Assembly: GCA_033030425.1 (NCBI GenBank)
Contig: JAUFSD010000024.1
Location: forward strand, 62,001 to 126,000
DNA from: Verpa conica
Lineage: Eukaryota > Ascomycota > Pezizomycetes > Pezizales > Morchellaceae
DNA: 64,000 nucleotides
Direction of reading: 5' to 3'
Position 1 is the first letter of the stretch. Every line of letters starts with the position of its first letter. This document shows, piece after piece, positions 20,987 to 31,515 of this stretch. The notes beneath the pieces are model-generated. The model saw only the letters and a list, made by a program, of their open reading frames with translations. It made no database searches and was not told the origin of the DNA. The translations under genes and the position numbers were made by a program.

Positions 20987-21105
20987 TACTCATAATCACA
21001 CGACGTTTTGAGAACGGACTACTATTGCATACCGTACAAAACTGTAGTCTTGGCATATTTTTATCATTAGCAGTCCATTCTCAAAACGTCATGAGATTAC
21101 GAGTA
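20987..21105. mobile_element. 119-bp near-palindromic TIR element
   Basis: The arms of about 34 bp are inverted copies. The left begins TACTCATAATC and continues into CGTTTTGAGAACGGACT; the right, reverse complemented, begins TACTCGTAATC and continues into CGTTTTGAGAATGGACT. About 50 bp of non-coding loop separates them. It is probably a MITE; a hairpin RNA is an alternative. Confidence 0.55.
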
Positions 21106-21630
21106 GAGGTTCTACCGGGGGTACGACGAATTCTACAGAAAGTAGAAAATAAACTTCAACAGGTTTGAACCTTTAGGTTATTTTAGTAATTTAAAGGGCT
21201 GCCTTGACTACCATAAAACTTTGGTGGGATTCGTCACACCCCCGGGTTCGCCATACCCCCAGGCGTGCCTCTAGATGACCCTTGAGCCTTTAGTAGCAAG
21301 ATTATAATTGCTGTGCGTGCACAGTGACGATCGATCTCCAGATCACCTTTTGTGAAACTATTCTCGGGTAAGAGCCAAAAAACAGGTGTGTACTGCGTTG
21401 TTACTCGCGGCAGTGTGTAGCCGAAATAAAGATCAGTGTCCTTACCAAAACCAACGGATAGATATAGAAATTTCTCTATATCCAATAGATAAGCTTCCTA
21501 TCATGTCAGAGACCCCCACCGCCGGGTGTTTTTTGGCCGTCACGGGTAGAATAGCCTGAGTGAGATGCAGACCGTTCTAAAAACACTAGTCATTTGTGAC
21601 TAGTAGCATTTGAGAAATTCGTTCCGCTGC

Positions 21631-22310
21631 AGGCCCATAGCGACCAACACGAAGTAAATTAGGAAATTAGGAATTAGAAAATAAAAAGTGAAAAATTGAG
21701 GAAATTGAAAAATATGAAAATAGATAAATAGAGATGGGGAAAAAAGTATAAATACAATAGTTAATTCATATTAGTTTTCATACTAGAATCTTTAGCTAGG
21801 CTACCTCATTAGTTCAACCTGACTTTACATACTTAGGTTTATATGATAGGTATTATTTATACTTTCCGGATTTTCCACATTTTCCACATTCTCCACATTT
21901 TCCACATTCTCCACATTTCCCACATTCTCCACATTTTCCACATTTTCCACAGTTTCCGCGTTTTCCGCATTTTCCGCATTTTCCGCATTTTCCGCATTTT
22001 CCGCATTTTCCATTTTCCCCTCCTAACTTTCACCCCTAATTTCTAAGATTGTATAACAAGGGCTAGCTGGGGCTAATACTAGCTCTAACTAAGCTTAAGT
22101 AGCCTATAATAAAGTGATAGATAAGTAAAAAGCCTAAGGGCATGAATATCTTATAGGAATAAATAAAGTATTATTTATATAATAGAAAGGATAATATTTT
22201 AGTTTAAACAATCTATTCCTCTTTACTAATTTTTCGCTTTTTCACACTCTCACATTCCCATATTTTCATTTCCCAATTTCTGATTTTACTTCGTGTTGGT
22301 CGCTATAGGC
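21631..22310. mobile_element. TIR element with a degenerate minisatellite inside
   Basis: The block ATAGCGACCAACACGAAG (21637-21654) is repeated in inverted orientation at 22289-22306, with weaker pairing beyond on both sides. The inside is AT-rich and contains the short tandem array at 21866-22015. No transposase frame is seen. The right end is interrupted by another TIR element at 22314. Confidence 0.6.
21866..22015. repeat. Degenerate 9-bp minisatellite
   Basis: About 16 units of a 9-bp motif TTTTCCACA, shifting to TTTTCCGCA in the right half. Read as protein it gives monotonous EN-rich or HI-rich strings, so the open frames on both strands here are artefacts of the array. Confidence 0.8.
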
Positions 22311-22313
22311 CTC

Positions 22314-22767
22314 TACGGCGGCTCGTATCTACCAAATGCCAAAAGATAGGAAAAGAAGTTGCCACATCTAACTTATTGTAACCACAACCACCATGCCCAG
22401 CAAAAAAGAGTCCCCTCTTAATGCAGGAAATAGTAATTATTTTCTTTGTAGGAAAAAATGTAAAGAAGTAGAGTGAAAATACCAGCTTAGCTAGCTGTAC
22501 TCTGGGGGTTGGTTGTCATTCACTAATATGAACTTGGGGTAAACATGGCAACCATGGCACCCACTAAAAAGCGATTATACTTTCAACATTTCATACAAAG
22601 TGTCATAATTTTTACTACATATATATTCTTTTGTTTCTAATTCCAGTATGGTATAGTTAACCTGGAATTTATAATTTAAATCACCTTAAGCTCAGATTGT
22701 GGGTGTGGTGGGTTGCAAGATACAGGCTCGCCTGTGTTTTGGCATTTGGTAGATACGGGCCGCCGTA
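22314..22767. mobile_element. 454-bp TIR element with GGCCTC target duplication
   Basis: The inverted ends are TACGGCGGCTCGTATCTACC on the left and, reverse complemented, TACGGCGGCCCGTATCTACC on the right, both continuing into AAATGCCAAAA. GGCCTC is present at 22308-22313 and again at 22768-22773, extendable to TAGGCCTC if two end bases are counted. It sits at the right terminus of the TIR element at 21631. Superfamily is unclear; an 8-bp duplication would suggest hAT. Confidence 0.7.
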
Positions 22768-23341
22768 GGCCTCTGTAGCAGGGGTGCTTTACACTAAAAC
22801 CTGTAGAGTTGACGTCTAGGATATTAAAAAGGCTGATACTCCTTGGTTAAGACTGATTCGACCCATGCTGTATCGCAACGGAGTTTCTTAAATAATACGG
22901 TAACACGTATCGCCCCACATTCTTTTCACCAGAGGCTGTACTACCACCCAATCTCCTGGTGTTATTATGTAGGTAGCTGATTGGACACTACTGATTACTC
23001 GGAAAATAACTTTTCCAGAGGGGTAAAGGCCATAAGCAGCTCCAAGCTTTTGAATTTCGCCTAAAAACCTATTTCTCCAAGTCACGTCAACTTACTTGCA
23101 CGTCCCGGCGCTTGAATTCCAGTAACTGTTGATCACCTGGATATCTCACAGAAAAAAAAATGCATTTATATAAGCGCATCTACTCCCCCACGGACCCTCT
23201 TGTCCTGCTCTAGGCTGCCGACGGAAAACTCCTATGCATTATATAAACCCCCGCCAGGAAATACTCCCATAAGCAAAGCTGAGGGGGGGGGAAAGGAAAA
23301 GCAAAAGATATGTATAGTAAGACCACTGGCACATCTTGAGA

Positions 23342-24012
23342 AGTATGAATGAATGAATGAATGAATCAATCATAAGTACATGTAGCTCAAATGCTAAGGT
23401 ATCCGAACTAACGTACCCAAGAGTGAAAGCGGGAACAAAACAACCAATCACTCAACAGCAACTTCTCTCTCAAAAATGTAGTCAGAGCCCTCTTCCCCCT
23501 TAAGGGTTATATAAACTCTATCATCCCCACAATTATCTTCTTAACGTTACCTAAGTCGACTCCTATTATTTCTGCTAGGTATCCCGAGAAGTATATATAA
23601 TGTAACAGTCTTAACCTTTGCGCTTAAGCAGGTTGTCTGGGGTTTACCATAAAGGTTGGTTATCGGTGAGAATGGACTTGTGCCCCCGACATTCTCCCCA
23701 CAACCGGAATCATTATTAGACCTCGCTTTTAGCCTCGCTGGGCCCCCTATACCGACCCTAGTATTGGCCTGAAAGTCTCGAAGTTACAGGCTCACCTTGT
23801 AGAGAAAAGCGTTGTACATCTGCATGGCTGTATGGAGCTCTTTTTAGTACCGTTATAGCAACAATCATAGTATATCGTTCTTTTGAGCCTGTAGGAGAGG
23901 CTGACTTTGATTGCATAAGCATGTTTGGCCTTGTATAAGATAGTGAGTTATTTTGGAATAAATAGATGGATGAATGAATTAATCATAGTACATGCAGCTC
24001 TAAGGCTATTGT
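23342..24012. repeat. Two copies of a GAAT-rich retroelement end
   Basis: At 23342-23420 and 23942-24012 a GAAT array is followed by AATCATA, GTACATG and AGCT. Reverse-complemented relatives occur at 24584-24644 and 55185-55246. In the orientation of those two, the family ends in a TTCA array, like the 3' tail of a non-LTR retroelement. Confidence 0.45.
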
Positions 24013-24330
24013 AATCGCACTCCCACTATCAAAGATGCTTACAGGGCTTCACCCCAATGGGTGTGGAATATCCCAACCGGCTCAAGGCCAGCAAACACCA
24101 CTTCAGGTCCGCATGTCCTATCTGGACTTATAGAAAGATAAACCGCTAGGGTGTCCCCTCAACCAGGGAAGAAGGGGCACTCTTGAACGAGAGCTGGGAG
24201 AGCCACTCACGCTGGAATACAGCTTATACCCCGGGAAAAAAAGGAGCACTGGCTGTGGGGAACCCTCCTGTGGACAGAACCCAAACAGAAGAGAGCAGAA
24301 GCACGCAAGAGGAGAGGAGACAGTGAGGAA

Positions 24331-24468
24331 GAGGAAGACCAAAGAGAAGCAGGGGAAGCAAGGAGGGAAGAAGAAAGTGGATGGGGAAGACTGTGGGAAG
24401 AGGAAGACCAAAGAGAAGCAGGGGAAGCAAGGAGGGAAGAAGAAAGTGGACGGGGAAGACTGTGGGAA
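24331..24468. repeat. 69-bp tandem duplication, purine-rich
   Basis: Two consecutive 69-bp units beginning GAGGAAGACC differ at one visible base. The surrounding 24290-24530 is strongly purine-rich on this strand and resembles 55044-55140, which also precedes a copy of the GGGTTGTCGAATACC retroelement end. The frames crossing it are artefacts of the repeat. Confidence 0.75.
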
Positions 24469-24583
24469 GATATAAGTGAGGGCGGGGAAGAAGGTGATCA
24501 GAGTTAGAAATAGGAGAACAGGAGGGAAATGAGCGGCTTTTGTTTTACTTTTTACCTTTTCGCGGGTTTTTACCTTTTTGCTT

Positions 24584-24644
24584 GGGTTGTCGAATACCAT
24601 AGCCCTAGGGCTCTATGTATTTATGATTAATTCATTTATTCATA
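24584..24644 (+). repeat. Retroelement 3' end copy
   Basis: It starts GGGTTGTCGAATACCATAGC, contains CTATGTATTTATGATTAATT and ends in TTCATTTATTCATA. It matches 55185-55246 closely. Purine-rich DNA then pyrimidine-rich DNA precede both copies. The tail-like end suggests a truncated LINE or SINE. Confidence 0.5.
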
Positions 24645-25306
24645 AACCCCTAGGCCAAAAGGAACTCCAGTCCTTCCGCCTAGGGTCTTTCGCCCATCTC
24701 GACACTTATGGTTTTTGTAGATATATCGTACGTGTAGAGACTCTCTATCATAGTTTAGCTAACAAAGCATTTTCTTTACTCTATTTAGAGTTTCTATGCG
24801 TAGTCTTTGCACTTTTTAAAAGTAGGTTAGTAATGTAGCCCACCGTGTGACAAAAAAAACACCCCTACTAGTCATATCTAGAAGTAGCGTGTGACAGGTA
24901 CTCTACTGTTTTGACACCCTCAATTTATAACTACCGGACGACAGCAAGGCACCGATGCCGAGGGTATCAATGATTACAGTATAGCAGTTGCAATCTGCTA
25001 CTTGATCCTGGTTTTAAGTAGAACATGTTGGTATCGCAATATGAACCGGGACAGGATATGTTAAAGCGCAAAAAACACCCATGGCACCAAGCATATCGCT
25101 AGTCTAGGGATATACTATAGGCGAGGTCTTAAGAGATATAGGTAGTATTGAAAACGTAGTTATTCTCCAAGCTAAGGTAATTGCAATAGAATTTTCCTAC
25201 AGACGCAAACCAACCAAACTCCATTTATATAAACCCAAGTAGAAGTCAAAAGCAAATAAAGAGATATAGAAAAGAGTGTCCAAAACCACCCGCCCCGTGC
25301 ACTTCA

Positions 25307-25504
25307 TGTTTGTGGGTACGTCTAATAAATCTAGTAGATGATTACTGGGCGCTTATAGCAAGATTATATATGCAACAGATCCCTATTGCTTGCTGAACTA
25401 TTACCCACACCCCAAACCCCAAGTAATAATTCAGCAGGTAATAAAACTCTAATGGTGTTATCTTTCTACAAGTGTTTAATTATATTAGACTTACCCACAA
25501 ACCT
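25307..25504. repeat. Fold-back element, left duplication copy
   Basis: The outer arms GTTTGTGGGTACGTCTAAT and, at the other end, ATTAGACTTACCCACAAAC are inverted copies, with weaker pairing toward the centre (CCCCAAACCCCAAGTAAT). The corresponding element in the right duplication copy is 27743-27945. Confidence 0.6.
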
Positions 25505-25980
25505 GAAGCACCAGGGTTAGGGGTATGGAGATGGTATAGGTTCCACATTATTTGTATATTAGCCAATAGAGCGGATAATCCCGCTGTCATCTTCATTCCC
25601 TACCCCAGGTAAAATAAGTTAGACACAGCCACTTAGCACCTCATTCAACCTGACACCCTAAGCACAGCTTAACTGTGGCCCAAAGGTCCCCATATCCCCA
25701 TTACGTCCTCCTTCCCACATCAGTCTCTCCATTTATCCCTCATTTGCTCAAACTCTACTCTTCTATAATCCATAGGGTACCGTCGCAGGGCCAGGCAGCT
25801 TCCCTCGCACTTATACCACACACTACACTACTAAAAATAATAGAGTTGGTGTTGGAGTATGGCCGACAGCGGTCGATCACATAGGCATGTAGGGTATAAG
25901 AGGTCGGGCTTACCCCCCTCCTCTAGGCGTATTATCGAACGATCATTCTATTGCTCGCACCCGTACTTTCACAGTTGGTG

Positions 25981-26340
25981 TTGACGGCGTCGCAATGTTC
26001 TCCTCGTCGCCGTGTTTCCTACTCTGTCTGCGCCGCAAAGTGTTGTGAAACTCGTAAAAGATATCCCCTTGAAGGGGCTCTGCTAGAAGACCTTGATTTC
26101 ATAGTAGTTGGACTGCGGGGCTTCGATCCTACAGAGTCACTGGGGATCTAGTTCGGGGATCACACTAGGTGGGGTATGTTTTAAGCCGGGTTTTTTGAAT
26201 TGCAGGTGCAATCCTATGTTATCTTGAACTTGTTTCGCAATCTATAATCCCGTTAGATATTCTGAGCCCTTCCTTCGGTGCTACAGTATTGGGGTGGTAA
26301 CTAATAGGAGTATGTTTGAACAGGGCCTGGTAAGTAGGAC
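25981..26340 (-). pseudogene. Relic of the CorA-like gene 3' end
   Basis: On the minus strand this stretch aligns with the last membrane helix and tail of the gene at 28166-31515. PLFTLVLL is kept from the helix, and further on LRRRQ and HGDEEN from the tail, but frames shift and stops intervene. It is a decayed fragment within the left duplication copy, without the upstream exons. Confidence 0.65.
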
Positions 26341-26869
26341 CAAAGTAAAAAGCGGTATAACAAATGCAAGGTAGTATAGTTTTTGGTGCTCTCAAAAGAC
26401 ATTAGAGGTGGTTTCTACAAGGCTCTTGAAGGAGAGAAGTTTATAATGATTGGTAGTAACTTAAGACGGTGAGCCTTGAAGCTCTAAGTAGGGAGGTAGT
26501 CCCTGCACGTGCACGTGCCAGCTATTTCATCAGGCATCGATCTGTCTCGTGGTAATGAACAAGGGGAGTTTGGAGCCAATAGGTAGTAAAGTATCCTAGC
26601 CTTGGCTTCTCTCTTGCAAAGCACGGCGTAATTCCTGCCCGTCGCCAGGTGGTACTCGCCGCGACCGGGTGAAGAGATGTACTACTTGCTCTGGTAGCCA
26701 ACACCCCACCTGACATTCTTTTATCTATATTCTAGGCCTGCAGGGGAACACTATTATGGTAGCGATAACTGCTACCGCCGGCTGGTTGATATAATTGGAC
26801 AGTACTGATAAGAGAACCCGGGAAATGGCTTTAGCCGAACATCAAAACGCGCAGGCAGCACTAAGGTCT

Positions 26870-28560
26870 TAACCTCCAGACCACTTGTTCTTCCAAGTCA
26901 CCCCACTTACATATTCCGGCACTTGTATTCCGATGGTTGAACATAGATATCCAACAAAAAACACCGCTACGTATATAAGCGCATGACGGCAATGCAATAC
27001 TCCAATCTACCACCAAAAAACAACGCTTGGCTACTGAAAACATCCACCACTCCTACAGCTCAAAATATTCCCCATCAGGAAATACCCCATAATCAAAGCT
27101 GCAGTGGAAAAAAAAAAAAAAAGATACAAAGTAAGATCACTGAGTTTCCCTGAGAAATAATTGTAGTGTAAAAGTCCTTTTTCTAAGGTAGGTGGCCTAG
27201 GCATTTCCGTGGGGCTTGGTTGTCGGTGCGCAGGTACGGCTCTGTGCCTATGATATTTTCCCCACGCCCGGAACCTCTATTTAACCCCGCTGCTAGCCTT
27301 CCTAGATCCCCTGATTGGTCCTAATATTGGTCTGAAAGTCCTAAAACTACTAGCCCAACCAGGAGGGGAAGTTTACACCTTTACACAGCACTAGAGAATT
27401 ACTTATACCGTGACAGCGAGAATCACGGTATATTATCATTTGGTTTTAATTCCTTTAAGCCTATTAAATCTGAAAGACTTGAGTGCTCCGATAGTTTCCG
27501 TGCAACAGCAAAGCGTTGAGACCAAGGGCCTTGATAAGTGATAAAGGCTTAAATAATAAGTCACATCGAAAACTATGCTATCCCTAAACTTAGGGTAGTT
27601 GGTAGCAGTATAAATCACATTCAAACATATGTAAATCAAGAAAAACTTCATGTATACACCCAGCGGACTGAACTAAGTCGAAACAAAGAAAAAAGATAAT
27701 AAACAAAACGTATCCCAAAACCACAACCCCCCTCCCCTGTTTAGGTGTGCGGGTAGGTCTAATGAATTTGATACATAACTATTGAACACCTGCAATAAGA
27801 CTATCTTCCTAGAATTATCTTACCTACTAAATAACCGAAGCCTCAAACCCCAAGTAATTCAGTAGGTAAGATGAATCTAATAAGATAATCTTATTGCAAA
27901 TATTCATTAGTTAGCCATCAGATTTATTAGACTTACACACAGACCTGAAACACAAAAAAATAAACACCGACATATGGCACCTCATTCACCCCTCAATACA
28001 GTTCAGCCGCGGCCCACAAGATCACCACAGTCCTATCCAATCCCTGCCTCCACCCCCTCCTCCATAAGTCTCCCTTTATTCCTTCATCTACCCAAACTAT
28101 TCACTTCTACCATCAATTATACGATGTAGCCAAACCAAGTAATCCAGTCCATCCCCTAACGTAAACTATTTCTCTATAGTCGGTTGAGTCTGTGTTGGTG
28201 GCACCGCCCTATTCTCCTCATCGCCGTGACTATCCCTTTGTCTGCGGCGCAAAAAACCGGTGAAATTCGTAAAGGATATCCCCCTTGAGAGGATCCTACT
28301 AGAGTGCTTTGGATCCGTATTAGCCGAGACAGGAGGATCCTGTTCTTCAGTGCCACTGGAGCCTAGCTCCTCGGGAGTCCCATTGGGTGGGGTTTGTTTT
28401 GGGTCGGGTTTTTTGGGTTCCAAACGCGATCCTATGTTATCCTCGATCCATTTCGCAATCTATAGCCTCGTTAGAATTCTGAATTATTAGATATTGCCAC
28501 GGGGTGGTAACTAACAGGAACGTATTTGAATAAAATCCAGAAAAGCAGGACCAGGGTGAA
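26870..28560. repeat. Right copy of the segmental duplication
   Basis: This is the partner of 22890-26350. It overlaps the 3' end of the intact ankyrin-CorA gene and continues about 1.3 kb downstream of it. The divergence is large enough that only blocks of 10-25 bases are identical. Confidence 0.6.
27743..27945. repeat. Long fold-back (hairpin-forming) element
   Basis: Nearly the whole stretch is palindromic, with arms of about 90 bp. Left-arm words GGTAGGTCTAAT, GCAATAAGACTATCTT and ATCTTACCTACT recur in inverted order on the right as AGTAGGTAAGAT, AGATAATCTTATTGC and ATTAGACTTACACAC. Only about 25 bases separate the arms. A fold-back MITE is likely; a structured RNA is possible. Confidence 0.65.
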
Positions 28561-31515
28561 GAGAGGCACAACAAGAGCAATATACCATAACCAGCTTGGG
28601 TTATTTTCTAGTATGTTCACATTCATTCCAAATAGCCCCTATTGAGGTTGGTCAGATTCCGAAATGTAGTACCGGTAGGTTTAACTTACTGTGACAAATG
28701 TCAATGGCAGAAAGATAAACTTAGAAGAGTGTCAGTATTTTTCTTCGATAAATAAAGACAAGTCTTACCGTAATCCAGCTAAGTCTCTTCATACTCATCG
28801 ACATACTATTAGAGGCAGCAGCCATTTTGATAGAGGTCTCAGACATGATGATAGATCTTCGGGCCTCGTATATTGAAACTAGATTGAATTCCTGTAAAAC
28901 ATCCATATACATTAGCTAAGTCCCTAATCCCAATCTTAAAGCTTGAGATACCCACCAGTTGAATCATTTCCTTTGTTTCTTCTTGCAAGTACGATATTCC
29001 ACGCCCACATTCACTACTAAATGTCTCGATTTTCGAGGAAAGTTCCTTGATTGCCTCAAGCCCCTCAATATCCTCTCCACCTTTCTCAATCTTCTTAGGT
29101 TTCTCAATCTTCCTAGGTTTCTCAACACCCCCCCTCCCTTTTTTAGTCGTCTCATGGCTTTGAGTGTCATTCGTACCCTTTTTGATCGTCTCATTTTTCT
29201 CAGTATCTTCCCATTCTGATCACCCCGTTTCCCTCGATATCCTCCTCAATATCCGTGATAGCCTGGGATCCCTCAATTCCCCCTTCACCTTTCATGGCCA
29301 CATTAGGTTTCCTAATATCACCATCACCATCACCATCACCATCACCACTATCAGCGTCATCGTCATCGTCACCAAGGTCCATCAGCTCTGTGTACAGGGC
29401 ATCATGTACTTTGAAGGTACTCAATAGATGCTTTGATTTGGATATGTGAAGTTCCAAGCCTACACGAAGCTTGCTCCACTGCTGACTGTCATTTAATAGA
29501 AAGCTAATAATTTTAGCGTCTTCCCCTGCACTATTTAATTGGGCTTCACGCTACAGAGTCCAGGAAAAATCAGTAACGAGTATGCGGTAGAAAACAAGGA
29601 CAGACCTTTTTCAAGGAGGATTTACCATTTCAGACAGGTGTATCTTCGCCTTTTCAAAAAGCTCTAGCCAGGTATCACGGACATGGTCTAGAAATAAGCC
29701 GAAGAACTCAACTGCATGACTAGGGATCGAAAGATACTCTAAGTTTAGTGTACCCCGATATACCACAGATCGCAGGAATTGCCAACCAGGCTCGTCAGGA
29801 GCCTCATCTGACTCCTTTTTACGAGCCCCGTAGGATTCTCTCATTATCCAGGAGATTTCAACTTTCCCAGTCTTAAACCGGAATGGTTCTATTGACGTAC
29901 GAGATGCATTTTCGGTAGATTTGACTCCCGCATCGTGGAGAAAAGTATTAAAGCATACGTAGCCAACTAATATAACTATTCGGGGGAATTTCCAACTTAG
30001 AAGGGCGCCTAGGGACTAGGGACTAGAATAAAGTACTTGCCTTTTGCGGGCTTTAATGATAAGATATCCTGATTACTAGGAATGGCTTTTAAGAACCCTC
30101 CATTTATGCCCCCATCATCATTCAGAGTAGACCACGCCCATTTAACCACCACATCTCCCCGCACAGAGCTCGGGTACCTGAGTCTCTTGAGATAGGTACA
30201 AGGATCTGCGAGGCTTTCGGCCATGTCGAGATTTTCAACGGAGCTTTAGCATAATACGGTACGGTAAGCCAAATCGGTGAGAATTTAAATAGAGAAGTAG
30301 AATAAATACCTACCCAAACAAATAAATCGATGGCCCTAAGTGGGATAATCTCGATAAGCATGTACTGTTTCTATCGGGTATACTAATCGACCTTTTTTGG
30401 GTTGGCTTCCCCCTCAGAATGATAGTATCCTGGTTATCTTTGATACCACCCAGCAGGCCAATTAATTTGTCTGTCCTCAAGCCGTCAGTAATGGCACCTT
30501 TTTCAAGTAGATCGTTCACAATGTTGACAAATCCACCATCAAGTGCGACATTTAATGGCGTTTTTCCCGAATTATCTTTAATATCTATATTAATGCTCCC
30601 TTCAGCCAAGATCATGGAAACTAGCTCTCTATCTCCTTTTTTTGCAGCGATATGGATTAATGTTGATCCAAAATAATCCCTTTCGTTGACGTTACACGCA
30701 CCCCACTTGAGCAGCAAGCCCAATATGTCCGCACCTTTTTGACATGCCTTATGTAGGAGAGTTTGACCAATGTTATTTTTCTGGGGAGCACCAGCACCGG
30801 CTTCTATAAGTAACTTCAGCACATTTTTATGAGAGTATCCTACAGCTTCCCATAACGCCGTACTCCCCTCAGCCCCGGCATCTATCAGTAGCTTCACCAA
30901 GTCTTGATGTCCACCCTCCGCCGCTGCCTGCAATGCCGTCCTCCCATGATACCTTGCCGGCGGTGCATTGACATCAGCCCCAGCATCTATCAGTAGCTTC
31001 ACCAAGTCTTGATGTCCACCCTCCGCCGCTGCCTGCAATGCCGTCCTCCCATGATACTCTGCCGGCGGTGCATTGACATCAGCCCCAGCACTTATCAGTA
31101 GCTTCACCAAGTCTTGATGTCCACCCCCCGCCGCTGCCTGCAATGCCGTCCTCCCATGACTCCTCCCCGGCGGTCCATTGACATCAGCCCCAGCATCTAT
31201 CAGTAGCTTCACTAAGTCTTGATGTCCACCCTCTGCCGCTACCTGTAACGCCGTTCTCGCAAGATACTTTGACGTGAAAGACTTACTACCATAATCTGTA
31301 CGTATAGAAATACCGCCGTCACTATGTATCTCAGTTACTTCCGATTTTCCGTTATTAAACTTCCCAAGTGGCGGCGGGCAGCGCGCAGTGACATTTGCCC
31401 CATCTTCTAGTAACCGCTTTACCATCTCATAATCTCCTTTCCCAGCTGCTAATACCAGCTCATCATTTATCGTAATACTCCGTCCACCCTCTGACACAGG
31501 TTCGGCCGAACTCAT
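28166..31515 (-). CDS. Ankyrin-repeat protein with CorA-like metal-ion transporter domain, ~959 aa
   Basis: Nine exons are proposed: 31515-30314, 30243-30041, 30008-29626, 29550-29289, 29215-28956, 28891-28769, 28719-28690, 28638-28516 and 28459-28166. The sum is 960 codons with no stop. Exon 1 encodes about ten ankyrin repeats (residues ~15-350), four of them nearly identical. The rest is a fungal CorA-like domain: an acidic/basic low-complexity insert, a helical stalk (SIYEARRSIIMSETS), then FIFLPLTFVT, the GLFGMNV signature spliced from two exons, and a second membrane helix before a cytosolic tail. CorA proteins move Mg2+ or other divalent ions across membranes; GMN is the selectivity loop. 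Ankyrin-CorA fusions are common in fungi, their role unknown. The link between exons 1 and 2 and the 32-nt intron 30009-30040 are the weak points; two separate genes remain possible. Confidence 0.7.
30890..31250 (-). repeat. Tandem ankyrin-coding DNA repeats of about 105 bp
   Basis: Within exon 1 of the ankyrin-CorA gene four consecutive units share long identical stretches, for example CAGTAGCTTCACCAAGTCTT. They encode repeats of the form HGRTALQAAAEGGHQDLVKL. Silent differences are few, so the expansion is recent or is homogenised by gene conversion. Unit number may vary between strains. Confidence 0.85.

Larger units (their letters stand above)
22890..26350. repeat. Left copy of a diverged segmental duplication
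   Basis: Several blocks here match 26870-28560 in the same order. Examples are CCAAGTCAC followed by ATATCC near 23075, CAGGAAATA with AAGCAAAGCTG near 23258, CATTCTCCCCACAACCGGAA near 23690, TGTGGGTACGTCTAATAA near 25310, and a CorA C-terminal relic at 25981-26340. The left copy is about 1.8 kb longer, mainly because of retroelement-like DNA between about 23800 and 25190. Confidence 0.6.

Noticed and set aside
21866..22015. Possible CRISPR array or repeat-protein gene from the regular short units.
   Set aside because: Units are contiguous 9-mers without spacers, in a fungal genome; the protein readings are monotonous strings.
24118..24600. A 160-codon open frame on the minus strand rich in Phe, Leu and Pro.
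   Set aside because: It is produced by a purine-rich stretch and a 69-bp tandem duplication; no motif and no supported start.
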